The notes: generated from the sequence alone by a model not told the origin. 64,000 nucleotides of DNA from an uncultured Faecalicatena sp. (GCA_902489075.1 CABTYO010000006.1:20893-84892); one strand, 5' to 3'. Positions 41,851 to 50,773 are shown, counted from the stretch's first letter. Made by a program: numbers and translations.

Positions 41851-43437
41851 CTAGCCAAAAGAAAGCCTGGCAAGAACACCTCCGGAATCATACTTTAAGC
41901 TGCCCTTCGGCACATTTTCTATGGTGAGCTGATATCCCAGCACTTCACAGTAATAGGCAGACACATACAGCCCCAGCCCCTTTCCTTTTTCCCTTGTGCT
42001 GCCGCTGACAAAAGGCTCGTAAACATGGGGAAGAAGCTCCTCCTCAATAGCCACTCCCTCATTGAATATCACGATACTGTCCGGATCTCCCTCTATTAAA
42101 ATCCTGCCATTCTCAGGAGTATAGGAAACTGCATTTGAAAGCAGATTGTCCAGAACTTTCTTAAGCAGTTCCCGGTCGCTTACCACACTGCAAGGTGTCA
42201 TCTTTTTCTCACACTTTAACTTTTTCACTTCCATCTGCACCTGATAGGACGTGGCTGCCTCTTCAATCAGCTGCTTTAGCTCCACTGGTTCCATCTGCAG
42301 ATGCTCTGTACAATGATTCAGATACAGAATATCATCCACGATTTTTCTCATGGACAAAAGCTGTTCCTTCACCTGCGGCAGATACGCCTTTGTATCCTTG
42401 TATTTGCCCACCTCCTGGATCATCCCGTCAACCAGAAGCAGTGCGGCCGCAACAGGGGTCTTGAGCTGGTGGGAGGACGCACGCAGGAAAACCTCCTGCC
42501 TCTTATTCTCCTGCTTTAACTGCCGGTTCTTATCCTCAAGCTCCTCATAATTCTCTTTCAGCCTGGCATAGAGTTCGTTCAGCGAACGCCCCAGATCCCC
42601 GATCTCGTCCTTTTCCTGGATTTCAAACGGGGCCACTTCCAGACTGCCTGCGCTTTTCACCTCCTGGGCATAATGAGCCAGGCGGATCACCGGGTTCACG
42701 ATTTTCCGTGAAAAATACTGGGAACAGATCATAACAATCAGAAACAGGACCGCCGCAATCATCGGCACGCTCCCCAGGACAATCGGTTTGATTTCCTTCA
42801 TCTGCGGTGTCATCACAGGAAGAAAAGAAAAAACAAGAGAATCGTCACTTTTTCCCATGGCAATATAAGTGGTGTATTGGTTGGCGTCATCCGAGACACC
42901 ACCCTCGAACACAATAATATCGTTTCCCATCACATGGATTTTCCCGGTTCCATCCTTCCGAAATAGTTCTGCATCCTGGTCTACTTCCACTTTCACATCA
43001 ATCGGAGATTTCTGATTCAGCACTTCATTCTGCTGAACACTTTCTTTTAAGAGCCCCCAGTCGATCGCCTTGAACTCTTCCTCCCCAATCTCGTCCATAT
43101 CCCGGAAGCAGTCCCTTATCTGTCCCAGAAAGGTCTTAAGCTTCTCATCCTGAATCCTGATCCGGGCACGGAACCCTTTCCCCGCCACGTATACCACATC
43201 CCCGGACAGGGGAATCTCCAGCGTAGCCGAGCCCGTTGGATTCTGGACCTTAAGTCCCTCATAGCTGCGGCGCTCCATATATCCTTTTTCCACCTCTACG
43301 ACAGACCTTAAATTTTCCTTTTTCATATAATCCACGTAGAGCGACGGCAGCATGGTTACAAAATACATCACGATCAGGCCAATCAGAAGCCCGGAAATCC
43401 CCATACTATATAGAAACGTTTTCTTAGACAGCTTCAT
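41851..43437 (-). CDS. Sensor histidine kinase with large extracellular domain
   Basis: A 528-residue membrane kinase. One membrane segment at 10-30, an extracellular domain of about 190 residues, and a second segment at 220-240 are followed by HAMP (PVIRLAHYAQEV, EIQEKDEIGDLGRSLNEL), the dimerisation box with FLRASSHQLKTPVAA (phosphohistidine H323), and the ATPase domain (LLSNAVSYTPENG, GKGLGLYVSAYY). It starts three bases after its response regulator and is followed by an ABC module with a matching promoter box. The extracellular domain has no family that I recognise; the signal is unknown. Confidence 0.92.
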   Translation of the reverse strand: MKLSKKTFLYSMGISGLLIGLIVMYFVTMLPSLYVDYMKKENLRSVVEVEKGYMERRSYEGLKVQNPTGSATLEIPLSGDVVYVAGKGFRARIRIQDEKLKTFLGQIRDCFRDMDEIGEEEFKAIDWGLLKESVQQNEVLNQKSPIDVKVEVDQDAELFRKDGTGKIHVMGNDIIVFEGGVSDDANQYTTYIAMGKSDDSLVFSFLPVMTPQMKEIKPIVLGSVPMIAAVLFLIVMICSQYFSRKIVNPVIRLAHYAQEVKSAGSLEVAPFEIQEKDEIGDLGRSLNELYARLKENYEELEDKNRQLKQENKRQEVFLRASSHQLKTPVAAALLLVDGMIQEVGKYKDTKAYLPQVKEQLLSMRKIVDDILYLNHCTEHLQMEPVELKQLIEEAATSYQVQMEVKKLKCEKKMTPCSVVSDRELLKKVLDNLLSNAVSYTPENGRILIEGDPDSIVIFNEGVAIEEELLPHVYEPFVSGSTREKGKGLGLYVSAYYCEVLGYQLTIENVPKGSLKYDSGGVLARLSFG

Positions 43438-43440
43438 CCT

Positions 43441-44100
43441 TTACCCCTCCTGTCTGAACTGATATCCGACTCCGATCACCGTCTTGATATAATTCCCCGG
43501 CAGCTTTTTCCTCAGATTCTTCACATGTGCGTCAATGATCCTGTCATTCCCGATATAATCCTCGTTAAAAATCCGCAGTATCAGCTGTTCCCGCGTAAAT
43601 ACCCTGCGCGGCTCCTCGTAGAGCGCCTGGAGAAGCAAAAACTCACTTAAAGTCAGCTCCAGGGCTGCCCCGTCAAAATAAGCCTGATACCCGTCATGGT
43701 CAATCCAGAGCCCCTTCTTCACCGTCTCAAGGGGTCTGACCCTTCTGAAAATCGTCTCCATCCGTTTCAAGAGAATGATGGGTGACACCGGCTTGACCAC
43801 ATAGTCATCCGCATAGTCATTGAACGCCTGCACCTGCGTCTGTTCATCTCCCAGCGCCGTCAGCATGATTACCGCCATCTCAGGAAAACGCTCCCGGATC
43901 AACCTTAAGACTTCCAGACCGCTGATCTTCGGAACCATGATATCAAGGACCGCCATGTCAAATTTACTTACATCAAGTGCCGCAATAGCTTCCTCTCCAT
44001 CGGAAGCGAGCGTCACATCGTAATCCTGCATCTTCATATATTCTGCAAGTACATCCTGGATCACAGGCTCATCTTCTAAAAATAGGATTCTCTTCTTCAT
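43441..44100 (-). CDS. OmpR family response regulator
   Basis: A 219-residue regulator: receiver domain with acidic pocket FLEDEP and phosphoacceptor D53 (AVLDIMVPK), conserved T in MLTALGD and K in VVKPVSP, then a winged-helix DNA-binding domain (LTLSEFLLLQALYEEPRRVF, DRIIDAHVKNLRKKLPGN). ATG 44100 is used because GGAGG lies nine bases before it; the open frame upstream reads through the promoter. It should bind the TTCAT direct repeats in its own promoter and in the ABC promoter at 41780-41811, giving autoregulation plus control of the exporter. Confidence 0.95.
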   Translation of the reverse strand: MKKRILFLEDEPVIQDVLAEYMKMQDYDVTLASDGEEAIAALDVSKFDMAVLDIMVPKISGLEVLRLIRERFPEMAVIMLTALGDEQTQVQAFNDYADDYVVKPVSPIILLKRMETIFRRVRPLETVKKGLWIDHDGYQAYFDGAALELTLSEFLLLQALYEEPRRVFTREQLILRIFNEDYIGNDRIIDAHVKNLRKKLPGNYIKTVIGVGYQFRQEG

Positions 44101-44127
44101 GATAAAAACCTCCACTGTTGTCTGTCT

Positions 44128-44159
44128 ATTATAACAGAACTGTATGAATTTCAGATGAA
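44128..44159 (-). promoter_or_regulatory. Two-component promoter with response-regulator direct repeat
   Basis: On the minus strand TTCAT-N6-TTCAT (44144-44159), ten bases, then TATAAT (44128-44133), 28 bases before the start codon. It is matched by the ABC promoter at 41780-41811. Confidence 0.7.
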
Positions 44160-44227
44160 TTTCTTCTGTGATTTCGGGGATAAACCGCAGCTTATGCCTG
44201 TCTTTTGTAAAAAACATTTATGACACA

Positions 44228-44327
44228 CATAAAAAATAGCCGTCCTACCCATGAGAAAGTAAACGGCTATTTCGTAATATCTTTCACCGGGGCGGGTGAG
44301 GTGCATTCACCCTCCGGCTGTCTTGTT
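44228..44327 (-). ncRNA. Small antisense-like RNA resembling a type I antitoxin
   Basis: About 100 bases with their own consensus promoter (44334-44362) and a terminator hairpin AAATAGCCG/CGGCTATTT (44234-44272) that ends in TTTTTT. An inner stem pairs GGGTGA with TCACCC. The ends (GGCTGTCTTGTT after the start; AATAGCCG...CGGCTATTTTTT at the terminator) resemble, from memory, antisense antitoxin RNAs next to small Fst/holin-like toxin genes in Firmicutes. No toxin ORF is present on the plus strand, where the two-component promoter lies only 70 bases away. The RNA call is firm on architecture; the antitoxin class is an inference. Confidence 0.6.
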
Positions 44328-44333
44328 AAATAT

Positions 44334-44362
44334 ATTATAATCACTCTTGATTTATTTGTCAA
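44334..44362 (-). promoter_or_regulatory. Perfect consensus promoter of the small RNA
   Basis: On the minus strand TTGACA (44357-44362), a 17-base spacer and TATAAT (44334-44339): an exact sigma-A consensus, the best in the window. No coding sequence follows it. Confidence 0.88.
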
Positions 44363-44378
44363 CACACCGAAAATTCAA

Positions 44379-44427
44379 AAACACCGTGCCCCGAAAGGAA
44401 AATATTCCCTCTCAGGCCACGGTGTTT
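44379..44427 (-). terminator. Terminator of the MarR-ABC exporter operon
   Basis: AAACACCGTG (44379-44388) and CACGGTGTTT (44418-44427) pair perfectly. TTTGAATTTT follows on the minus strand. Confidence 0.8.
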
Positions 44428-44438
44428 CCACCTGCATT

Positions 44439-46292
44439 CTACGCCGAAATCGGCGCCGAAGTCTTCTCAAACTGTGAGTTATAAAGGTCCGCATAGAACC
44501 CGTTCTTTTCAATCAGTTCATCATGGTTACCCATCTCAACGATATCGCCGTCCTTCATAACCAGGATCAGATCTGCATCCCTGATGGTAGAAAGCCTGTG
44601 TGCAATGACAAAACTGGTCCTTCCCTTCATCAGTGTATCCATCGCCTTCTGGATCTGGATCTCAGTTCTTGTATCAACGGAACTTGTCGCCTCATCCAGA
44701 ATCAGGATCTTCGGATCAGCCAGGATTGCTCTTGCGATCGTGAGCAGCTGTTTCTGTCCCTGGGAGACATTGCTTGCCTCCTCGTTCAGTTCCATATCAT
44801 AGCCGCCCGGAAGTGTCTGTACAAACCGGTGCACACGTGCCGCTTTCGCTGCCTCGATGACTTCTTCATCTGTAGCATCCAGTTTTCCATAGCGGATATT
44901 ATCCTTAATGCTTCCGTGGAACAGCCAGGTATCCTGGAGCACCATACCGAACATCTGCCTCAACTCGCTTCTGTTGAAGTCCTTGACATCGTGTCCGTCG
45001 ATCAGGATTGCCCCTGAATTCACATCGTAGAAACGCATCAGCAGCTTGATCATGGTCGTCTTTCCGGCTCCTGTCGGACCAACGATCGCGATCTTCTGTC
45101 CTTCTTTTACCTTAGCAGAGAAATCATTGATGATGATCTTCTCCGGATTATATCCAAAGTGTACATGGTCGAATTCCACATTTCCCTGCAGTCCCTCTAC
45201 TGATACCGGATTCGGTACCGTCTGGTCTTCTTCCTCTTCTTCGAGGAATTCGAAGACACGCTCGGACGCTGCCGCCGTGGACTGGAGCATGTTTGCCACC
45301 TGCGCGATCTGCTGGATCGGCTGGGTAAAGTTACGCACATACTGGATAAAGGACTGGATATCTCCGACCTCGATTGCATTTTTGATGGTCAGATATCCTC
45401 CCAGGATTGCCACTGCGACGTATCCCAGGTTACCGACAAACTGCATGATCGGCATCATCATACCGGAAATAAACTGGGACTTCCATGCTGATTCGTACAG
45501 CTTGTTATTCATTCCATCGAATTCCGTGATCACATCCTGTTCTTTATTAAACACTTTTACGATATTGTGTCCGCCGTAGACCTCTTCCACCTGTCCGTTT
45601 ACATGACCCAGGTATTCCTGCTGTCCACGGAAATACTTCTGGGAGTGCTTCATGATAACGGAGATCAGTCCCACAGAAACCGGCAGGATCAAAAGCGCTA
45701 CCACGGTCATCAGCGGGCTGATGGAAAGCATCATCACAAGGACACCAATCAGCGTCGTAACGGACGTAATCATCTGTGTGGCACTCTGGTTCAGACTCTG
45801 TCCCAGGGTATCGATATCATTGGTCACACGGGAAAGTACTTCACCATGTGTCTTGGTATCAAAATAATTCATTGGCATACGGTTAATTTTCAGGGAAATC
45901 TCTTTTCTCAGACGGTAAGTCATTTTCTGGGAAATACCAGTCATGATATAGCCCTGTATAAATGAAAACATTGCACTTACCACATACAGCCCAAGTGTAA
46001 AGAGAAGGATCTTCCCGATCTTCTCAAAATTCATTCCGTCTCCGCCGGAAACCTTGCTCACCAGACCATTAAAAATCTCAGTCGTTGCTTTACCAAGGAT
46101 CTTCGGTCCTACGATATTGAAAATCGTACCGCCGACTGCAAAAATAAGGACGAAAAACAGCTGAATCTTATATGCGCTCATGTAACCGACCAGTTTCTTC
46201 ATCGTACCTTTTAAATCCTTTGGCTTCTCGCCGGGTGCCATTCCCCTCATCGGGCCGTGGCCGCCCATGCCTCTTCTTGGACCTTTACTCAT
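44439..46292 (-). CDS. ABC exporter half-transporter, catalytic subunit
   Basis: A 617-residue fused membrane/ATPase half-transporter. A glycine- and arginine-rich start is followed by six membrane helices (about 38-330) and a nucleotide-binding domain with Walker A GPTGAGKTT, signature NVSQGQKQL, Walker B ILILDEATSSVD with the catalytic glutamate, and the H-loop IAHRLSTI. Its signature is degenerate (SQGQ) while its Walker B is intact, the mirror image of its 815-residue partner. The two should form a heterodimeric multidrug-type exporter. Its start overlaps the partner's end by eight bases. Confidence 0.93.
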   Translation of the reverse strand: MSKGPRRGMGGHGPMRGMAPGEKPKDLKGTMKKLVGYMSAYKIQLFFVLIFAVGGTIFNIVGPKILGKATTEIFNGLVSKVSGGDGMNFEKIGKILLFTLGLYVVSAMFSFIQGYIMTGISQKMTYRLRKEISLKINRMPMNYFDTKTHGEVLSRVTNDIDTLGQSLNQSATQMITSVTTLIGVLVMMLSISPLMTVVALLILPVSVGLISVIMKHSQKYFRGQQEYLGHVNGQVEEVYGGHNIVKVFNKEQDVITEFDGMNNKLYESAWKSQFISGMMMPIMQFVGNLGYVAVAILGGYLTIKNAIEVGDIQSFIQYVRNFTQPIQQIAQVANMLQSTAAASERVFEFLEEEEEDQTVPNPVSVEGLQGNVEFDHVHFGYNPEKIIINDFSAKVKEGQKIAIVGPTGAGKTTMIKLLMRFYDVNSGAILIDGHDVKDFNRSELRQMFGMVLQDTWLFHGSIKDNIRYGKLDATDEEVIEAAKAARVHRFVQTLPGGYDMELNEEASNVSQGQKQLLTIARAILADPKILILDEATSSVDTRTEIQIQKAMDTLMKGRTSFVIAHRLSTIRDADLILVMKDGDIVEMGNHDELIEKNGFYADLYNSQFEKTSAPISA

Positions 46293-48732
46293 GGCTGTTC
46301 TCCTCCTTTCCTTCCATATCTGCTTTTAACTCATCTTCTGACAGCTGGGATGCTGCGATCTGCTGGTAAACTTCACAGTTCTTAAGCAGTTCTCTGTGTG
46401 TTCCAATTCCTGCCACCTCACCGTCGTCCAGAACAATGATCTGCTCTGCATGTAAAATCGTACTGATACGCTGTGCTACAATCAGGACCGTGCTGTCCGC
46501 CGTATTTTCCTTCAAAGCCCGGCGCAGTGTTACGTCTGTCTTGTAATCCAGCGCGGAAAAACTGTCATCAAAAATGAAGATATCCGGATGCTTTGCAATG
46601 GCTCTTGCAATGGACAGCCTCTGCTTCTGGCCACCGGAGACATTGGAGCCGCCCTGCGAAATGCTGCTCTCGTATCCGCTCGGCTTTGCATCGATAAACT
46701 CGGTTGCCTGTGCGATCTGTGCCGCCTCGATCATCTCCTCGTCGGAACCGTCCGGGTTACCGAACATGATATTAGAAGCGATATCTCCTGAGAAGAGAAC
46801 TCCCTTCTGCGGTACATATCCAAGCTTCTCTCTCAGCTCATGCTGGGTGATATCGCGGATATCCGTGCCATCCAGAGTAATCTTACCCTCTGTGACATCG
46901 TAGAATCTCGGAATCAGATTGACCAGCGTAGACTTACCACTTCCAGTACTTCCGATGATCGCCGTGGTCTCACCCGGCCGCGCCTCAAAGTTCAGATCGT
47001 GAAGGACATCCTCGCTTGCTCCCGGATAGCGGAAGGACACATGGTCAAACTTCAGGACTCCGTTTACCTTTTCCGGAAGTGCCTTTGGCTCCTTCGGGTC
47101 ATGGATCATTGTCTCACTCTTTAATACTTCATCCACACGGTCTGCGGAAACAGCCGCTCTCGGAAGCATAATAGAGATCATGCACAGCATCAGGAAGCTG
47201 AAGATAATCTGCATCGTATACTGGATAAACGCCATCATATCACCGACCTGCATCTGCCCGTCACTGATTCCGTGTGCACCTGTCCAGACGATCAGGACAG
47301 AGATTCCATTCATGATCACCATCATAACAGGCATCATAAAGGTCATGGCACGGTTGACGAATAAGTTGGTCCTTGTCAGATCCCGGTTGGCCATATCAAA
47401 CCGTTCTTCCTCATGCTTTTCTGTACTGAAAGCACGGATAACGGATAAACCGGTCAGGATTTCTCTCGTAACCAGGTTCAGTTTATCAACTAACTTCTGT
47501 AAAATCTTGAACTTCGGCATTGCCACAGTAAAGAGTACCAGGATGACCAGGCCGATCAGCAATACTGCCAGACCGATGATCCAGGACATGGATACATTCG
47601 TGTGGAATACCTTGTAGATCCCGCCCACTGCCATGATCGGCGCATATAAGACCATACGCAGCAGCATGACAATCAGCATCTGGATCTGCTGGATATCGTT
47701 CGTACTTCTTGTGATCAGGGAAGCCGTTGAGAAGTGGTCGAATTCATTATTGGAGAACCCTACAACCTTTCTGAACACCTGACCTCTCAAGTCACGTCCT
47801 GCTGACGCACCTACACGGGAAGCCATGAATCCAACCAGCACGCTCGCTATCATTCCCAAAAATGCCAGTGCCAGCATCTTTCCTCCGGTTCCCAGAATAT
47901 AAGAATTCTGGATATGGTCTGTATCTATCCTCAGATTGCTGTATGCACTTTTGATGTAAACAGTTGCCGCCTGCTCCACCATCGTCTCAGGCATATCATT
48001 CATCTGCTCGCTCATCTTCTCAACGATCTCGACACGCTGCTCTTCTTCCAGCATCCCAAACAGCTCAAAGATATCCGAATCATCAATCTTCTTTATCTGT
48101 TCATCAATCTTCTTCTGAATCTTTTCCTGTACCTCCTGTACCGCCTGATCCTGCTGTGCCTTAATCTGGGCAGCCATCTGTGGATTTGCAGCTATTGCAG
48201 CCTTCATCTCATCCGTCAACTGAGCAGAAGCGGCATCCTCCACCTGCTGTGCGGCAGCCTTCTTCTGTTCATCTGCCACACCCTGGATCGCAGACTTCAT
48301 ATTCTCCTTCATAGAATCTTCCATCTTCTTAGTGGTATCACTTCCAGATTCTATCCCGGATACAAAAAGCATCGGTTTTCCGAGGATCTCAGATACTTTT
48401 TCCGTCTTCTTCTCATCCTCTTTTACTTTCTCTTTCAGGACATATACGGCTCCGTCATAATCGTAGCCTGTGTCCTTCTCCTTCAATTCATATGCGTCCT
48501 TCACCGTCTTTGTATCATCGGCGTTTACAAACAGAAGCAGTTTGTCCATATCCGCTTTTGCGATTGCATCCGGAATAGATTCGCTGATACCGCCCTGCTG
48601 AATTCCCACATTGACAATGTCAGACGTGTACGCAGGCAGTGACAGGTCACAGTAAGCCTGCACGATGAGAACTGCCAGGATCGCAATCATTGCTTTCCAG
48701 TACATTCCCATATACTTGAATAACTTCTTCAT
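46285..48732 (-). CDS. ABC exporter half-transporter with large extracytoplasmic insert
   Basis: An 815-residue half-transporter. After the first membrane helix (residues 12-32) comes an insert of about 220 residues, rich in K, E, Q and A and predicted helical/coiled (for example KEKVKEDEKKTEKVSEILG, IKAQQDQAVQEVQEKIQKK), outside the cell before helix 2 near 285. The ATPase domain has Walker A GSTGSGKST, signature NVSGGQKQR, and Walker B FIFDDSFSALD, where aspartate replaces the catalytic glutamate. It thus supplies the intact signature but a degenerate Walker B. It is encoded 64 bases after marR in one operon. Confidence 0.92.
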   Translation of the reverse strand: MKKLFKYMGMYWKAMIAILAVLIVQAYCDLSLPAYTSDIVNVGIQQGGISESIPDAIAKADMDKLLLFVNADDTKTVKDAYELKEKDTGYDYDGAVYVLKEKVKEDEKKTEKVSEILGKPMLFVSGIESGSDTTKKMEDSMKENMKSAIQGVADEQKKAAAQQVEDAASAQLTDEMKAAIAANPQMAAQIKAQQDQAVQEVQEKIQKKIDEQIKKIDDSDIFELFGMLEEEQRVEIVEKMSEQMNDMPETMVEQAATVYIKSAYSNLRIDTDHIQNSYILGTGGKMLALAFLGMIASVLVGFMASRVGASAGRDLRGQVFRKVVGFSNNEFDHFSTASLITRSTNDIQQIQMLIVMLLRMVLYAPIMAVGGIYKVFHTNVSMSWIIGLAVLLIGLVILVLFTVAMPKFKILQKLVDKLNLVTREILTGLSVIRAFSTEKHEEERFDMANRDLTRTNLFVNRAMTFMMPVMMVIMNGISVLIVWTGAHGISDGQMQVGDMMAFIQYTMQIIFSFLMLCMISIMLPRAAVSADRVDEVLKSETMIHDPKEPKALPEKVNGVLKFDHVSFRYPGASEDVLHDLNFEARPGETTAIIGSTGSGKSTLVNLIPRFYDVTEGKITLDGTDIRDITQHELREKLGYVPQKGVLFSGDIASNIMFGNPDGSDEEMIEAAQIAQATEFIDAKPSGYESSISQGGSNVSGGQKQRLSIARAIAKHPDIFIFDDSFSALDYKTDVTLRRALKENTADSTVLIVAQRISTILHAEQIIVLDDGEVAGIGTHRELLKNCEVYQQIAASQLSEDELKADMEGKEENSHE

Positions 48733-48796
48733 AAATCCCTATCCTTTCCTTATAATCTAGTCTCTTGCTGTATCGTATTATCCTAATAAAATGCCC

Positions 48797-49240
48797 TTAT
48801 GTTACCGGCATATCCGAGAGATTATCCCTCATCTGGATCAGAAGCCGTCTCAACAGCAGCTTTTCCTCCTGACTCATACCTTTAAACATTCCTGCATCCA
48901 TTTCCATCGCTACATCTTTGATATTCTGAAGGCAGGCTTCCCCTTTTTCAGTAATGCTCAGTCTCATGACCCTCTGATCCTTCTCATCCGGCCTGCGCCT
49001 GATATAGCCTTCCTTCTCCATCTTCTGGATCGCGGCAGTAATCGACGGAGGTGTCACATTCATATGCTTCGCCATCTCCCTCTGGGAAAGTTCCCCCTCA
49101 TGGTTCAGCATAAACAGTATCCCTGCCTGCCCCGGCTTTAAGCCAAACTTTTCAAACAACAGTGTCGCTTTCTTCATGCTCAGATGCATGATCTGACCCA
49201 TAATGCCGACAGTTGGGATCTGACCCATGTCACAATTCAT
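48797..49240 (-). CDS. MarR family transcriptional regulator
   Basis: A 147-residue MarR-type winged-helix repressor: MKKATLLFEKFGLKPGQAGI, ELSQREMAKHMNVTPPSITA, IQKMEKEGYIRRRPDEKDQR and a C-terminal dimerisation helix region. ATG 49240 is chosen because AAAGGAG lies ten bases before it; the open frame begins at 49291. It is the first gene of the marR-ABC-ABC operon and should repress it through the palindrome directly after its -10 box (49379-49392). Release by a phenolic or toxic ligand is typical of the family and assumed here. Confidence 0.93.
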   Translation of the reverse strand: MNCDMGQIPTVGIMGQIMHLSMKKATLLFEKFGLKPGQAGILFMLNHEGELSQREMAKHMNVTPPSITAAIQKMEKEGYIRRRPDEKDQRVMRLSITEKGEACLQNIKDVAMEMDAGMFKGMSQEEKLLLRRLLIQMRDNLSDMPVT

Positions 49241-49295
49241 CCTTAACGCTCCTTTCCTCTGTACTTCGCTGACATCCATGATAAAAAGCAAAACA

Positions 49296-49368
49296 GATCT
49301 TCACGGTCCACTTCACTTACAGACGCTTGTCAAAGTGGATCTTCACAATCCGCTCCGCTTACAGATGT
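49296..49368. repeat. Imperfect 31-base direct repeat in the marR leader
   Basis: GATCTTCACGGTCCACTTCA-type sequence (49296-49326) recurs at 49338-49368 with about seven differences, a 42-base period. It lies in the transcribed leader between the marR promoter and gene, in the 322-base gap before the MFS terminator. Confidence 0.6.
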
Positions 49369-49378
49369 TTTTAAATTA

Positions 49379-49392
49379 GTTAGATGCCTAAC
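49379..49392 (-). promoter_or_regulatory. Candidate MarR operator
   Basis: GTTAG-ATGC-CTAAC, a perfect 5-base inverted repeat, begins five bases after the -10 box of the marR operon and covers the expected transcription start. Confidence 0.6.
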
Positions 49393-49396
49393 GAAT

Positions 49397-49425
49397 ATAT
49401 TAGTAGTATTATATAAAAAAGTCAA
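49397..49425 (-). promoter_or_regulatory. Promoter of the marR-ABC-ABC operon
   Basis: On the minus strand TTGACT (49420-49425), a 17-base spacer and TAATAT (49397-49402). Confidence 0.7.
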
Positions 49426-49518
49426 TATAAAGTGATAGATTTCACAGTTTTTTAATAATTTCTTCTAAAAAATAATTAAGTATCTAATCAAATGCCATTC
49501 TTTTTTCAAAACACAAAA

Positions 49519-49555
49519 AGAGAGAGGTACCAGATATTATAATCTGCCTCTCTCT
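49519..49555 (-). terminator. Terminator of the MFS transporter gene
   Basis: AGAGAGAGG (49519-49527) and CCTCTCTCT (49547-49555) pair perfectly. The minus-strand tail is TTTTTGTG. Confidence 0.8.
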
Positions 49556-49562
49556 GATTTTT

Positions 49563-50759
49563 CTATGCATTTTCGTAATTCTCTGCCGCCTGTCTTTTTG
49601 TTTTTAATAAAAACGTTCCCCCGATGCATATGGGGAAAATAATTGCCGCAAGCAGCCCGCCCTTTAATCCCCATTTTCCGGCATTGTCAGCCACGATCCC
49701 AACAAGTCCCGGACCGGACATGCATCCTGCGTCTCCAGCAAGGGCCAGGAATGCAAAGAGTGCGGTTCCACCCTGGGCGCATTCACGTGCCGCTATACTG
49801 AATGTCCCCGGCCACATGATTCCAACAGAGAGTCCGCATAAGGCACAGCCCAACAGACTGATCAACGGTACAGGAGCAAATACGGCTAACAGGTAGCTTA
49901 CGATACACAACATACTGCTTAAGTACATAAATTTCTCAAGTCTGATCTTTTCTCCCCATTTTCCATAGAAGACACGGGATACCCCCATCAATATGGCAAA
50001 GGAGCAGGGGCCTAAGAGATCGCCCATCGTCTTGGATACGTGCAGGCTGCTCTCGGCGAAGAAGGACGCCCACTGGGACATCGCCTGTTCGGAAGCCCCT
50101 GCGCACAGCATCAGGACCACGAAGAGCCAGAAAGCCTTCATGGACAAAAGTTTCCTGACCGGAATACGGTTCTCTTCATCCACCAGTACACGGATCGGGA
50201 CTTTCAGAAAGGCGAATGCATTCAAAAACGGTACAATTGCCCATAACATAGGAAGATACCGCCAGTTCTCCATGCCGATGAGGTGAAACCCAATCGTGGA
50301 CAGAATGACAACGCCTACATGCCCGAAGCAGTAAAAAGAGTGCAGAAGACTCATGGCCTTCTCTTTTTCTCCCGTCGGAGCCGCCTCCACGATCGGACTT
50401 GCCAGAACCTCCAGAAGGCCGCCTCCGATTGCATTAAACAGGATTGCTGTCATCAGTCCCAGATAAGGCGATGGAAGGATAAACGGAAAGATTCCCATTC
50501 CCACAAGTCCTGCCGCTGCCATAAAATGTGCCAGCACCATGCAGACCCGGTACCCGATCCTGTCCACATATTTTGCCGCCAGTAAGTCGATCAGCAGCTG
50601 GATTCCAAAGTTAAATGTAATAAGAAAACCAATTTTTTCAACAGAAATCGAAAACTGCTTCTGAAATGTCAGAAATAAAAGCGGGCCTAAATTGTTTACG
50701 ATTGCCTGCGTGATGAAGCCCACATAGCAGGCATAAATTGTCTTTTTGTAAGAATTCAT
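49563..50759 (-). CDS. Major facilitator superfamily transporter
   Basis: A 398-residue protein with twelve predicted membrane helices. The MFS loop motif appears as DLLAAKYVDRIGYRVCMV between helices 2 and 3, and a repeat of the pattern lies near YGKWGEKIRLEKFMYL between helices 8 and 9. The layout resembles the fucose/sugar-like or YfkF-type MFS groups, but the substrate cannot be assigned. It is a single-gene unit between a terminator and the MATE gene terminator. Its start follows a weak ribosome site. Confidence 0.88.
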   Translation of the reverse strand: MNSYKKTIYACYVGFITQAIVNNLGPLLFLTFQKQFSISVEKIGFLITFNFGIQLLIDLLAAKYVDRIGYRVCMVLAHFMAAAGLVGMGIFPFILPSPYLGLMTAILFNAIGGGLLEVLASPIVEAAPTGEKEKAMSLLHSFYCFGHVGVVILSTIGFHLIGMENWRYLPMLWAIVPFLNAFAFLKVPIRVLVDEENRIPVRKLLSMKAFWLFVVLMLCAGASEQAMSQWASFFAESSLHVSKTMGDLLGPCSFAILMGVSRVFYGKWGEKIRLEKFMYLSSMLCIVSYLLAVFAPVPLISLLGCALCGLSVGIMWPGTFSIAARECAQGGTALFAFLALAGDAGCMSGPGLVGIVADNAGKWGLKGGLLAAIIFPICIGGTFLLKTKRQAAENYENA

Positions 50760-50773
50760 CGTGTCATAAAATG

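Noticed and set aside
44220..44477. Plus-strand open frame over the small RNA as a possible toxin
   Set aside because: It lacks a ribosome site and the hydrophobic pattern of Fst/holin-like toxins, and it runs through two terminator hairpins.
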